A stretch of DNA of 64,000 bases from Silene latifolia (lineage: Eukaryota; Streptophyta; Magnoliopsida; Caryophyllales; Caryophyllaceae), in contig NC_133538.1 of assembly GCF_048544455.1 (NCBI RefSeq), positions 456,829,311 to 456,893,310 of the forward strand, in the 5' to 3' direction. Of this stretch, positions 21,238 to 33,450 are shown piece by piece. The translations under genes were made by a program, and so were the position numbers. Each line of letters opens with the position of its first letter. Position 1 is the first letter of the stretch. The notes under the pieces are model-generated. The model did not search any database and was not told the DNA's origin. It worked only from the letters and a program-made list of their open reading frames with translations.

Positions 21238-23100
21238 ATGCGCAGGTCGCAAGGTGGTCCACTGCTCCCTTTTGATCCCGAGATTGAGAGATCCTGTCGC
21301 GCAAAGAGGAGACTATTTCGAGAACAACAGGAAGAGGAAGAGCCCAGTTCTCGCGGCAATTTTTACGAGAACGAGCTTTTCGAAGACAACCCGCCGTCTT
21401 CTCCGGTTTCCGATTGTTCACTTGAGTCCATCACTTTCCCGCAATTTCCCGAAATGGCCGAGGAAGCAACCATCGCTAGTCACTCCGAGCCCACAACGAC
21501 AATCTTTATAAAGGGTTCGAACTGCCGGAGATGCCGGGAAGTTCGAACCTAAGCCGTCTTACATCGGCATGGTAGAGAAAAATCGGTTCGGGAGCCGCGA
21601 AGGAAGATGCGGCTCAACATATGGAGACCTTCATTGATTATCTGCTCCATACCACCTCCCACCGGCGTGACGGTGACCGAGATCAAAGAAACGATGTTCA
21701 TTTTCTCACTCCGCGATCTTTGCGCGGGAGTGGTACAGGGATTTGGACAAAGCTGCTCACGGCATAACAGATTGGAATTCGCTAGCATTGGCGTTTTATA
21801 AGAAATATTTCTCTGCTTCGAGAACCATAGCCATCAGAGCTCAGATAACCAGTTTCAAGCAGGGTCCGACGAGAACTTCCACGAGGCATGGCTTCGTTTT
21901 AAGAAACTAGTGCGTACCATACCACACCACGGTTTCGAGAAATGGAGTTTATGCAACCATTTTTACAATGGTTTATATGATGATCGAGGGCTATATTAGA
22001 TGCTGCAGCCAACGGTCGGTTTTTCGACAACTTGGGGCCGACGAAAGGATGGAAAATCATAGATGATTTAGCCACTCACCGGGCTGAATACGGGAATTCA
22101 AGGGGCAACCAAAGGAGAGCCGCTGAGTCCTCTTCAGTGGCTGCGTTAGAGGCCCTTACTGCTAGGTTCGACAAGTACGAACTAGGGGGAGCTCTCAAAC
22201 CAGGGATGTACCAGGTTAATGCCATGACAGACGGTCCTTTCGTGCATGCACGAGATGTGGGGTAGATGGACATGTCGCCGATTATTGTCCTAGTCCTTAT
22301 GAGCAATGTGCTGCCTTTCAACATTACAGGCAAAACAACACTCATTATGAGCCGAATATCCACCCCAATCGAGGTGGAGCAACCGAACAACGTACTCAAT
22401 CCCACCGCTCCTTCGAATCGCCAGCCCTATATCCCTCCACACCAGAAGCAACAAGGCTATCAGAAGCCTCCGTCTTTCAACCCTCCTAACCAAGGTGCCT
22501 CGTCATCTAGTGGGATGAGCGAGATCGGTGAGTTGAAGTCCATGATGCAGTCCATTGCAAAGCAATTACAGCAGAAGGACACGGCATTCAAGGCACTTGA
22601 GACTCAAGTTGCCCAATTGGCTGAAAATCAATCCTCGAGAAAAGCCGGTCATTTGCCAACTCAAAATGACAAGAATCCAAACGAGACGGTGCATTTGATA
22701 GAGTTGAGAAGCGGTCTCTCTTACGAAGGACCAGAAATGAAGAAATCAGACTCGGGGAAAGCTGTTACTGATGATGAACAGTGTTCTGTTCAGAGAAAAG
22801 GACCTACGACACAGGAATTACTCGATCGACTGAAGTCTGGTGCTGAAACAGTTCGATCGAGTGGAATTGGTGAGGAAATCCCTCGATCGAGTAGTCACTC
22901 TGCTCGATCGAGTGATCTGGAAGCTGAAGAAGGTCGATCGAGGGGGACTGTTGCTCGATCGACTGGAGTTGCTGAAGAAACAGCTCGATCGAGTGAACAC
23001 ACTGCTCGATCGAGTGATATGAATGACGGGAAGCTTATTCGAGAGCCTGCTAGTGCTCGTTTAAGCGATGAAATACCAGAAAGGCCTCGTTCGAGAGGTA
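21238..23100 (+). pseudogene. Athila-type gag, frameshifted (copy 2)
   Basis: Starts at an ATG 105 bp after the primer site with an Arg/Glu-rich N-terminus. The frame breaks near 21545. The capsid core follows in another frame at about 21730-22000, with the gag signature WYRDLDKAAHGITDWNSLA followed by a FYKKYFSASRT segment. Next come GRFFDN, TKGWKIIDDLATHRAEYG (22032-22260), then a CCHC knuckle (CTRCGVDGHVADYC, about 22246-22290) in a different frame from the flanking open segments. A long open frame from 22266 holds a Gln-rich linker, then the palindrome cluster read as RSS and DR repeats. At least three frame changes are seen. Gag would form the particle and bind RNA if intact. Confidence 0.8.
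22821..23014. repeat. Palindrome cluster inside gag coding sequence
   Basis: Eight copies of CTCGATCGAG or one-base variants start at 22821, 22852, 22882, 22903, 22933, 22954, 22984 and 23005. Spacings are 31, 30, 21, 30, 21, 30, 21. All but the first are read in one frame as (A/V/P/G)-R-S-(S/R/T), because 30 and 21 are multiples of three. Spacer codons differ. Confidence 0.9.
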
Positions 23101-24228
23101 AGAAGCGCCCAAAGGACACCGAACTTGCGCCGGAAGACACTTTGGAGGCGAGGAACAAGGGACTTGAAATCCCAATCACGGTTCCCTTCCCGAGGCGGTT
23201 GCAGAATACCAAGATTAATCAACAGTTTAGCAAATTTGTTGAGCTGTTGAAGAGTTTGGAAGTTTCCGTGCCGTTCACTGAATTGCTTATGAAGGTGCCC
23301 TCTTATTTACGATTTATGAAAGATATTTTAGCACGTAAGAGGACCGTTAATGACAATGAGACTGTCGCTTTGACTGAGATGGGGTCAGCCCTGTCTCAAA
23401 ATAAGTTACCTCTCAAGCAATCAGACCCGGGTAGTTTTTCGATCCCCTGTCACATAGGTATGAGTTTGATTGATAATGCGCTATGCGATTTAGGCGCTAG
23501 CGTAAGTGTTCTACCTTTGTCTCTAGCTAAGAGACTTGGTGTGACCAAGCCGAGTTGCACCAATATGATCGTCCCGGATGGCCGACCGTAGTTTATCACG
23601 GCCACTAGGTGTAGCGGAAGACGTGCACTGTAGGATCGGGAAGTTCTTTATTCCCGTTGACTTTGTCGTCCTAGATATCCCCGAAGATGTGCATACCCCT
23701 ATCATTTTAGGGAGACCATTTTTGTCCACTGCCCGCGCAGTGATAGATGTCGGGGGGAAGACTTTGACCTTCCAGGTAGGGGATGAGGAGTTGATTTTTC
23801 GTCAGTCCCAATTCCGGAGGGCTCCCATGCAAGCTCAGCCTTGCAATGCCCTCTCTTCTGTTGACCCTATTATTGACACTCCAGATGAAAGTTTGGAGAA
23901 TATTGCTATTGTTGCTAACCCTCCGCCTCAGGTCGAGAGCAACAAGGAGGAAAATTCGTCTGTTGTCCTCTTGCTGCAGTGCATGAAGGCAAGAAAGGAG
24001 CGATCAAAGGACAGGTGGAACCATTGTCATTCAAACTGCCAAGAGAGCCAAGGAAGGCGACGAGCGACGAGAACAAAGACAGTTCGAACCTACATAGATT
24101 CGAACTATGTTCCTCCTCCTCTTAGAAATTCAAGTTCATGGAAGTCAAAAAGGACAGTCAGTATCGCAGAAGTGACGTCCTCCAGTCAGAAGCCCACGAA
24201 GGGGCTACTGACAGCTGATGGGAATTAA
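23101..24228 (+). pseudogene. Athila-type aspartic protease, frameshifted
   Basis: Continues the gag frame: VPFPRRLQN, then FVELLKSLEVSVPFTELL and a PSYLRFMKDILA helix typical of the Athila gag-protease junction. Next come SIPCHIGMSLIDNALCDLGA and SVLPLSLAKRLG, where CDLGAS is the protease active-site segment (D-L-G in place of D-S/T-G, usual for Athila). A frame change at about 23588 separates this from the second half (VDFVVLDIPEDVHTPIILGR, then PFLSTARAVIDV). After about 24000 the sequence is Lys/Arg/Ser-rich and stops. The reverse transcriptase that should follow is missing. Confidence 0.8.
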
Positions 24229-25629
24229 ACGGGGAAATGCCCCGTGTAACAAATTGTAATAGATTTTTGGTTTGAATTTCTTTTGAATTTATTTAACTTA
24301 TTATGTTTTTTAATTAGGACAATTAGCTTAGACATTCTTTTTAGCGTAGAATAAGACTATAGACTGTGTTGCTGTATTTTTGGTATTTTTGGGATGTGTT
24401 TGGATTTGTTTTACGCAGGTTTGGGGAAATGCACGCATTTCGAGGAAGTACAGATGGAAATTCAAAGGAATTCACACGAGGAAGTCCTCGATCGAGTACT
24501 TTTGTACTCGATCGAATGGAAATTGGTTCGATCGAGTCTGATGTCTACTCGATCGAGGAAGGCTAAAGTGAAATTGGTCGATCGAGGGGACTGCTGTTCG
24601 ATCGAGCAAAGGGGATATCAAAAGTCCTCGATCGAGAGGTTAAAACCACTCGATCGAGTGGTCTGAACAGTAAACGAAGGGAGTTTTCTTCTTAAAACTC
24701 TTATTTTTCCTAATTCATTTCTAATTCATCCCTAATTTCCTCTAACACTCTCCCCTATTGCGATTCCTTCTTCCCCAAATCCCCATTTTTCTGCCCAAAT
24801 TTATCAAATCCGCAACCTACATTCTGCTACTAGCACATTATTCTTCAATAACCCCTTATTTTCCCCCTCTTTTATGCTCGTTTTCTCGGTTTTTAAAGGG
24901 GATTAGGGTTTGCGGTTTTTCAATCGAAAATCCGCCTTGGGTGATTGTTTTTGTTGAAGTTTAATTGCTTGTAGGTCAATCATCATCAAGTAAGTGTTTA
25001 TTCAACCTCTTTGCATTTTTATCTTCAATTATTTCGAATTTTTATGAGGTGACTTAAGTTAGGGCTCGAAAAATCCATGTATAGTCGACTTGTTTCGATT
25101 TTATTGTGTTTATTTGCCCTTGATTAGCTTAATTGATGATGTTTTAGCAACTCCTCGCTGTTCTTGCATGATAAATTCGAATCTTGCGCGATTTTTGCGA
25201 TTAGGGTTCTGTGAGTCGGAAATTTCACCGGACGTTGCTTTGCTTTGTAATTGCGGTTATCGCCTTCGTGTTATTCTTGATTTTAACCGTTAATCGCTTC
25301 CCCGTCCCCTATCGCCATTACATGCTTTGAATTATTAGGAATCTCGTGGCTTGTGAATGGTTACCCTTGACTCGCCTTAATAATACATGCCCCATTTTAG
25401 GTTTTTCATGTTTGTTTTAACCCCTTTGCGATCAATGTTTTATCATATCATCACCATTTACATGCTATTTTTTCAAAAATTTTGAGGATTTGTTGGGTTT
25501 TGTATCTTTGTGAGTCGATTGTTTCGACGATAGGGCCTCATATTTGTCTTTGTCACATGTTGGTTAGCGGGTTATTTTAACCACGGTTAGCGATATTTTC
25601 TTATTCATGCCCTTTTGACACTTTGCAGG
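24229..25629 (+). other. Non-coding spacer between protease and ORF1
   Basis: Where pol should be there is non-coding sequence. It has AT-rich DNA, the palindrome cluster 24487-24658, a pyrimidine-rich block (24690-24880) and a probable leader for ORF1. GTAGGTC and AAGTAAGTG at about 24974-24994 could be splice donors. No RT motif (such as Y-DD) is found. Confidence 0.75.
24487..24658. repeat. Palindrome cluster in the pol-replacement spacer
   Basis: Eight copies of CTCGATCGAG or close variants start at 24487, 24507, 24527, 24548, 24577, 24597, 24627 and 24649. Spacings are 20, 20, 21, 29, 20, 30, 22. It lies about 1 kb upstream of ORF1, so it may mark an internal promoter. Confidence 0.9.
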
Positions 25630-27474
25630 ATGGACGCGAGCTCTCTTTCTTCTACTAGTACGTCCTCCAGCTCTTCTGTGAGCGAGCAAGTGGCCCCTGC
25701 TGCTGCCACTAGCTCTACCTTGGTCACCACTACGGCACTGTTTTACTTGTCTCACCGAGGGACGACAGTACGGCGCACCCAGCTCAACCGAGAGCTCGGT
25801 TCAGACTTCACCAGCCATCACTCCCAGGCCTTTCTCTTTGCTGGCTTGCGGCTTCAGACCCCGTTTTCCGCAGCTCGGTATGGTGCCACCGAGGACCCAC
25901 CAAAGAGTAGCCACTAGCCCTCACTTCCAGCCCGTCTGAGGCTGTTGTTACGGGAGAGGGCGCTATCGCGCCTGTACCGAAGATGCCCACGGTACGTTTC
26001 ACTTCGGAGGCTCACCGGACACGGTTAGTTTCTTTACTTCGTTGCCCCCTCTCCTCTACCCGTTTCCTTGCGCGGGCTGACCTAGAGACCTTAGGCATTT
26101 ACGAGGAGGTCTGTAGTTTGTTGAACGGGACGGGTATGTCGGGTTTGATTACCATGCAGGAGGCTACCATTCGTACTCTTACGTACGAGTTCTTTAGCTC
26201 CTATTCCTTCGACACCGACTCTTACGCCGCTGACCACTCCAGTTCCTGTATTTACTTTCGACTCCGCAACGAGTCTCATCACCGGACTTTGGCTCGGTTT
26301 GGGCAGGTTTTAGGCCTGTCGGTGACGGCCTCACCGCCCACCTCGAGACCTTCTTCACCCACTGGGGCTCTCTGTCTCACACTCCCTTCCACTCACGGAA
26401 GGGAGCTCACGTTCACTTACCGCGCCCCGTTATTACTTGCGTCGGTAGGAGAGACTATTTTTGGGCGCCCCGAGTCCAACAACGTGACCAACACTGAGCT
26501 AGCGATTCTCGCGGGATACCTCAACATTGACTACGGTACCGTTTGTTCTCAACATTGCCTATCTGGTAGCTCGGATTGGAACGGATTGGGACTCGGGTCA
26601 AGACCGCTATTGTCCGGCGGCGGGCTAGTGACTAGGATCGCCCGCCACCTTTACCCTACCGACACTTCACTCACTGCACCCGATGAGGTGGCTTACCTTG
26701 ACCTGGAGGCCATGGGTGTCTTGACCTGGTTCCCGAAGGCGAAGGGGAGCGCGAGGACGTGGAAGATCTGTGGTTCCACGTCTGTTACCTTGCCGTGCTC
26801 TACCCTTCCGCCACTCTCACCGCTCCCTACTGCTGCTGAGGGAGCGAGGCCACCTCCACCTACCTACCACCTGACCTTCACCCCTCCCTCCTCTTCTTCT
26901 AAGAAGAGGAAGCTAGAGGCCGGAGCGTCTTCTAGCTCCCAGGCCCCGACTCGGACTCGGGCTCGGGGCCGGACCGACACCCACGCCTCGCCCTACACCT
27001 TCACTCACTCCACCCCCACTTGACCCTCCTTCCGGTTCGGCCTTTCCGGCCAATTTTGTCTGCCCTCCCGCTTTAGAGGCGCCCGAGGATATGTGCGGTG
27101 CCCCTTGCGAGATGAGGCGGGATATGGCTTTAGCCGTATTCCCGCTTTACGAGTTCCATATCCGAGCCCTGGCGACCGATTCCCGGAGGGTGGCCGCATC
27201 CTTCCTTCTACCGATACCCGGCGGACGGTACCCTCCGTCTTCTTCGACTCGGAGGAGGAGCCGGAGGAGACAGCTGTAGCACGAGAGGTGCGGCTACGGC
27301 GGAGCAAGGGCGGCGGCGAGAGCTGCCAGAGAGGAGGCGAGTGATCCCCCGTTCGTACCCAACCCGGAGGACCTGGTTGGAGGTGACGACCGAGTCTCCC
27401 CTTGTTTGTTGTTGGTTTGGGAGACTGTTTTGTTGAGTCGGAGTACGAGAGACGGCGGTGCCGACGACGAGTAG
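25630..27474 (+). pseudogene. ATHILA ORF1-like protein, frameshifted (copy 2)
   Basis: Begins MDASSLSSTSTSSSSS at 25630. The frame changes near 25915. The main open segment is 25983-27023 (346 residues): RFTSEAHRTRLVSLL, YEFFSSYSFDTDSY, YFRLRNESHHRTLARFGQVL, GETIFGRPESNNVTNTELAI, GGLVTRIARHLYP and a Pro/Ser/Thr-rich tail with KKRKLE. A third frame (about 27045-27344) is Arg/Glu-rich. This is the ATHILA ORF-1 domain; its role is unknown (env-like position, no clear membrane segment here). The frame breaks make it non-functional as read. Confidence 0.75.
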
Positions 27475-29250
27475 CTCTTCGGTCTACTCACTTCCCCGCT
27501 TTAATTTGGTTTGGGAAGTTCGTGTTTTGTATGTTTTCTTACTCTTTTATTTTCGTCTCCTTTATTTTTATTTTTTTCGGTTGTATACCCCCATCCCCCA
27601 TTTTTCTCGGTGTATCTTTGGAGGACAACGAGGGCGTTGTCCGTTTTGGTTTGGGGAGGGTATTGCATCCTTTTGAGTCTGCATCTGCATTTGTTTTGCA
27701 TTCACGTTTCATTTTTCAGTTTGCATTTGTTTTCTATTATCAAAAATCAAAAAAAAAAAAAAAATCAAAAATCCAAAAAAATTAGAAAATTTCAAAAAAT
27801 TCAAAAACTTTCACGTTTATTTTTGCATTTAGGTTGAGTCGAACGGTAGATTCCGTGATGAAATTGCACTTAACTTGTCAATTCACTTGAGCCTTGCACT
27901 TTATTGATGGTTTTTAGCTTTGTCATACGCATAGTCTACGAATTTCTGTTCAAATAATAGCCGATTGTTTAGACTTGACTGATAAACCGGCAAACTACTT
28001 AAAAATTCGAGTTTTAGAGCCATAATCGTGACATTCATGACCAGTTCATTAGGAATTTTTGAGAGTAGTACTCCTTGCATAGCATGTTTGTCTCATTTGC
28101 ACATTTATGACATTCAATTTCTCGTCAAATGCACATATTCGGGTTTGTGGTTGGTGTCACATGCAGGGAGGGTCTTGCAATTCCCCTTCTTTATATATCT
28201 TCACCCATTTAGCTCCACTTTAGCCAAAACTTGCCTTTTTGACCCATTAGCTACACTCCAAACTGAGCCTGCCTAGTCAAGCTAGTTAGTTTGTCCTTTT
28301 GTGGTATGTGTTTCCATTGCAGTTTGGCCTGTCTTTCCTGTTGAGTTGGTGTTGAATAAGGGAGGAGAAAAGAAAAAAAAGCATTGAAAAAGAAAAAAAA
28401 AAAAAAACGTGAAGTAAGAAAAGAAAAAAAAAGCATTGAAAAAGAAAAAAAAAAAGGAAAAAGAAAATGAAAAAAAAAAATGAGATTCACGTGAACAAAA
28501 GAAAAAGAGAAAAATTGTGAAAAAATGATTGTCCCCTCTTGTCAGAGTTGAGAAGATGTTCAAGATGTACAATCGACAAGAGGGTTGGTTGTTTCAGATT
28601 AGTTGTTTCGACGATATGTTTAAAAAAGGGAACTTTGTGACCGTCTGACTCCTCTACTCTTATTCCATATCTTTTTTGAGGAGATTGTGCTTCCGATCTA
28701 GTGAGTTTTGTGCCATGAAGGGCACCCTGTGTTAGTCTTTCGGTCGGTTTGAGATCCTGGATGGTTTATTATGGTCCTGTTAGGAACTAGCTTGACGCTT
28801 TTACCTCCACATTTCCATAACTTGTTTTGCCTTTTCTCACCGAACCTCACTATTCCCATATTATTTGCAAACCCTACTTGACGGACATTATTGGTTGGAG
28901 TGTGTGCATTAGTACTTGAATTGTCTTTCATTTTTGTTGCATGCATGCTATGTAGGTCGCAGTTAGGTGAGTGACTGTCTTTCTTCTCTCTTTTACATAT
29001 AACATTTGCCCTTTGCTTCATGAGAGAAGAGTGACCACGTGAGAGTCCGGTTTTGTTGGTCTTGCAAGGTCGATAGGTCAGCTTTATTTCTGAACAGCTT
29101 ATAATTCGTTTGCGTATTGATTGCCTAGCTTTAACTGTTGATTTCTGTTGCATTAAAGTGGTTCAAGTAGACAAGTTAAGCTAGCTCTGAGTTATCATTT
29201 CCGTTCCATTAGTTTAGTTTTGAGTTTACTCGAGGGCGAGTAAAGGTTTG
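27475..29250 (+). other. Untranslated 3' region of copy 2
   Basis: No gene is seen. It carries the A-rich tract (27745-27815) and purine tract (28362-28515) shared with copy 1. Open frames over the purine tract reflect composition only. Confidence 0.75.
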
Positions 29251-29263
29251 GTTTGGGGAGATT
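29251..29263 (+). promoter_or_regulatory. Polypurine tract, copy 2
   Basis: GTTTGGGGAGATT immediately precedes the 3' LTR start TGATACG. It is the same as in copy 1. Confidence 0.85.
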
Positions 29264-30748
29264 TGATACGTGCCTAATGTATAGTCTTTTTAGCCTATTT
29301 CAGCACGTATTTCCATGCATTTCTATGCTATTTTTATAGTATTTTGCCCCGAATTGGCTACTTTGGTGTATTTTGTCCTTTTTGTAGGAATGATCGCAAA
29401 AGTAGCGGAACCATGCCCTTTTTCTGTCCTTTTTGCATGCATTTAGAGGAGACGGGAGTATCCCAGAGTGAGATGTTGCACTGAGAAGTGTCGTTGCACG
29501 CATTACGAGGTACTTGGGTGAAGACGTAAGCTGAATTGAAGATCCAAGTGGTCTATCGAGCTGTTTGGAGGACGATCGAAGGGTTCCAAGGCTCCTTAAG
29601 GCTCGATCGAGAGGCTCATTCCTCGATCGAGTAGTCTGCACCTGACCAAGACCTCGATCGAGTGACCAGTTGTTCGATCGAGGAGGTTCTGCTGGGCTGA
29701 TGGTCGATCGAGTAGTCTAATCTACTCGATCGAGAGGCTTTTGACGCTATGGGCTTTAATTAGCCGTGTTTGGTTTATTTTGGATAACACTTAGACTTTT
29801 CCTATTTAACCAAGTATTACTAGGTTAATTAGGCATCACTTTTTACTCTGAGACTATCTCTTTTTACTATCATTAGAACAACCTACTGTTACTTTTACGT
29901 TGCTTTCACTTTGGGATTATTGCACTCGGATTTCGTTCTTTACGCCGGAATTTCTCGGATTGTAATTCTCTTTCCCTTTTTAATAATAATTAACCTTCTT
30001 TTGTTGTTTTAATTCCTGTTTTATGTTATTGTCTTCATTCCTTCTTGCCCTAATCATTATCATTGCCTTTTATTATTATTTCGCTATGTTTTCTGCTGGA
30101 AATTTACATGCTGTTAGATTAGTTATGAATATGAGTAGCTAATTCCCCTTCATGTTGGGATTAGGGGATCTGCGGTAGAATAATGATGACGTGGTAAATG
30201 AATTAGACGAACCGATTTAAGAGACTCATCACTATAGCAATATAACTGTAATCACCGACCTAGTTGAGTGCACGCTTCTATGTCACCTATTAAACTGGCT
30301 ACAATTAATCCTGGATCGAAAGATTGGACTAAATAGGCCTGCTATAAACAGGAGACTACCCTAATGAGGACGAAAGTTAAGTTAGTGGTATTTTAGGGTG
30401 GGAAGTGGACCGAAAGGACCTTCTAATATCCGTCTCACAATTAGTTAAATGCGAGTCATTTCTTTTGCTAAGTTGTTGAACTACCGTAGTGAACCAAAGT
30501 CCCGACATGCTTCTCTCTTATTGATAGTTTAATTCATTTTCCTGCTTATCTGCTTTCCTCTTTATTTCTCTTCCTTTTACTCCGTAGTTTAGAACCAAAA
30601 ATTAATCAAACCCAATTGTTACCTTAGAATTAAAAATAGATAGCTGTAGTTACATTCCTCCCTGTGGATTCGATACTCGACTGCCTCTACTACATATTAG
30701 TTGAGACCGTTAGGTTTTATTTTTGACAGGTACGCGACAGACGTGTCA
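29264..30748 (+). repeat. 3' LTR of Athila copy 2
   Basis: 1,485 bp from TGATACGTGC to GACGTGTCA, followed by the GAATA target duplication (30749-30753). The palindrome cluster is at about 29530-29733. The spacing matches the 5' LTR except for small indels near 29530 and 29690. Confidence 0.92.
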
Positions 30749-31734
30749 GAATACTTGAGAGTATGGGGTAGTTATAATAAGGTATATTTTAGAGGATATT
30801 TGATATGAAGTTACTAACATTGTTACAGGGAGAAGTTACGGTAAGTGTTGTGCATGATTGTTGGCTTGACCATAAGATAAGAATTGATATTGTTTAATGG
30901 ATGAAATAAGGATTTGATGTTGAATTGTTTTGATCATGAGCATGAACGTAATTGTGAATTGATATTCATTATGTGGTTGGATGTTTTGTGATAGTAGTAT
31001 CATGTCTAGTGATAGGAATTGATATTGTAGTTTCGTCGAATTATGAAAGTACGTATTTTTTAAACTTTATTAGTTATATTTTGAACATAAATAATCAAAT
31101 TTTGTAAAACGAAAATCACAATTGAAAACTAGTGTTTATAAAGTGAAAACATAATGTTTTAGGTTGGAAATAATTGTACAATTTTTTTTTTTTGGCAACA
31201 GAAAAGAAAGATTCCTTATACAACACTTATCCGACTCTCCGAGTCGGACATTATTTGTACAATTAAAATTAGCAATCATCAACCAAGTTATGAATTATAG
31301 TGCACCATTTAAAACTACTGGCAATATTAAATATGCTAGTTTCAGAATTAAAAAGGCCATGAAACATAAACTGAAGAAAACAAAGCAATGTCTAAGGATA
31401 CATCTCTAACATAGTAGCTATGTATACACGGTAAAATGTCCTGTGTTCACACTAAATTTATGAGTATTCAACTAAATTTTTTTATAATATTTTAGATAAA
31501 GTACTTAATTTAAAGGGCAACAAATGATTAAGTTGTACGAGTAATCAGTTGCCATAACATTAGTTGAAATAAGAGATTCAGTTTTCAACTTAAAATGTGT
31601 GGCCCTTTACATAAACTGATAAATTAACAGGATGAAGTAGCAATATTAAATCCAATATATTTCCTAACTTGACAATTCCTACTGATAAAAAAAATTGACC
31701 ATTACATGTCATAAAACAATATTGAAAACCAATA

Positions 31735-32037
31735 CTAAATTAAACTAATATTCAAATGAGCTATGGATTTGGCGTAAAGCTTCAACTCCAACTGTGATGA
31801 CGTTGAACTAGAACTTCGTTTTCTCCGATTAAAGTGACCTTTTATTCTCTTGCTTCTTCCCTTTGCGGTAGACAATGTTGTAGACTTAAATGTTTGATTT
31901 GCTTCTGTAGTGTCATTCGCGAAACCTATTTGTTGTTCAACTGCCTTGAGAGCTTTCTTATACATTTCTTCAATCACTAACCGCGTCTCAACACTTTCCT
32001 GTAATTTTAAGATTAAATTGTAGAATTTTCTCGCCAT
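31735..32037 (-). pseudogene. Possible FAR1-like C-terminal remnant
   Basis: A 100-residue minus-strand frame. It starts ARKFYNLILKLQESVETR, has a helix with ALKAVEQQIGF, then a basic GRSKRIKGHFNRRKRSSSS tail. This resembles the C-terminus of FAR1/FHY3-related proteins, which are MULE-transposase-derived plant regulators, but the likeness is weak and by eye. A minus-strand start at about 43640 (MDETICAVDEEQSEDVDQS, followed by a GGTAAAA donor-like site) could be the N-terminal exon of the same gene. If so, the copia element at 34056-42856 and two MITEs split it. Function cannot be claimed. Confidence 0.3.
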
Positions 32038-32963
32038 GTCATGGCGATAAATAGACCGCTAAGTTTCCAATGTAAAAACTAAAGTATTCACACTAAATAT
32101 GTTACATAACCTAACGTTGAGTTTTTAACTTAAAAAGACCAGCTTTTTACATAAACTAGAATGTTAAGTTTTAAAACTAAATAGTTGTGTTCTCAACCTA
32201 CAATTAGGAGCTATGTATACTATTAAGTTTCTACAATAAATGAGGTTGTTTTCAGTTCAAAATAATTAATGAACAGCCAAATTAAATATGGATAAAAAAG
32301 ATAAGATTTGTACATAAAAAGATTAGGTTTCTCACATAAAACTAGGCAATACAAAATTTACGTACATTACCATGTTTTAAATATTAAACGCCAGGTTTCT
32401 AGCTTTTACATATTAATAAAAACTAAGCTTACAAAATGGCAATGTTCTCAACTTTAATTGTTCTGTCGTTACCCTATAATTAAGAGTGGCATAACATTTA
32501 AATTGCCTTTGACTTTAGAAAGTAAAGCATTGAGTTTTGAAGATAAAACAAGCCAATACTAAGCCATGCTATCTGGCAACTACTACATTAAAAAAAATAT
32601 AACATTAAGTTTTTTAAGTAAAAGTAAAAGTTTTCAAATTAAAATTATTCCCCATTCTGTAAACATGACATAATATATCTTTCAGCTATAAACCTAAAAA
32701 AGATCAGTTTTGTATATAAACCTTGCAAATACTTATTTACGTTTGGAGGCCAATCATGCTGATAAATAGACCTCTAAGTTTCCAATGTAAAACTTTAAGT
32801 ATTCACAATAAATATGTTACACAACCTAAACAACTAATTTATTATATATGTTAGTTTTTAACCTAAAAAGACTAGCTTTTAATTTACACAAAAATTAGAA
32901 TGTTAAGTTTCTAAACTAAATAGTTGTATTCTCAACGTACAATTAGGAGCTATATATACTACT

Positions 32964-33078
32964 CCCTCCACCATACAAATGGTAACGTGGTAAAAAATGG
33001 GGTTTTAAGAAAAGAGGGTAAAAGAAGTGGTAAAGAGGAAAGAAAATAGGTGGGGTATGTAATTGTGGGTTTAACTAG
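32964..33078. mobile_element. Truncated Stowaway-like MITE
   Basis: TACTCCCTCCACCATACAAATGG start and about 110 bp, matching the left part of the MITE at 43134-43406. It is cut before the second terminus. Confidence 0.65.
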
Positions 33079-33175
33079 TTTTAAACCTGTGCAAATTGCA
33101 CGGGTACGCTATTTCAATTTTCTTTTAATTATAGAATTATAAAAAGATGTAAAATATCTAAGATTATGTTTTATA

Positions 33176-33448
33176 CTCCCTCCGTACCAGACCAAAGGTA
33201 ACACTTACTATAAACGGACGTACCACACCAAAGGTAACATTCCTTATTTGGCCCACAACATTACCAAGTTATCCTTATACCCATTTGATATTTACACAAA
33301 ATGCCATTACATACCCCACTTACCAACCCACAATTAAACTCACAATTACATACCCCACCTATTTTCTCTCTCTTTACCCTTACTTTTTCCACCTTTTCTT
33401 AAATACTCCACTTTTGCCTACGTTACCTTTGGTGTGGTACGGAGGGAG
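33176..33448. mobile_element. Stowaway-like MITE, intact ends
   Basis: 273 bp with terminal inverted repeats CTCCCTCCGTACCA...ACCAAAGGTAAC and GTTACCTTTGGT...GGTACGGAGGGAG, flanked by TA (33174-33175 and 33449-33450). It is reverse-oriented relative to the copy at 43134. Confidence 0.88.
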
Positions 33449-33450
33449 TA

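Larger units (their letters stand above)
19631..30748 (+). mobile_element. Complete Athila-like element lacking pol (copy 2)
   Basis: An 11,118-bp insertion with both LTRs, flanked by the 5-bp target duplication GAATA (19626-19630 and 30749-30753). Internal order: tRNA-Asp primer site, gag, protease, non-coding spacer, ORF1-like gene, untranslated region, polypurine tract. No RT, RNase H or integrase motif is found in any frame between the protease (ending about 24228) and ORF1 (25630). It would depend on a partner for replication. The two LTRs differ at only about 1-2% by eye, so it is a recent insertion. Confidence 0.9.
30754..33175. other. AT-rich intergenic or old-element sequence
   Basis: Continuation of the pre-insertion sequence. 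No protein-coding gene apart from the weak minus-strand frame 31735-32037. Two copies of an approximately 200-bp segment, about 32034-32230 and 32752-32960, form a direct duplication (both contain GACCxCTAAGTTTCCAATGT and TAAACTAAATAGTTGT). Confidence 0.6.
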
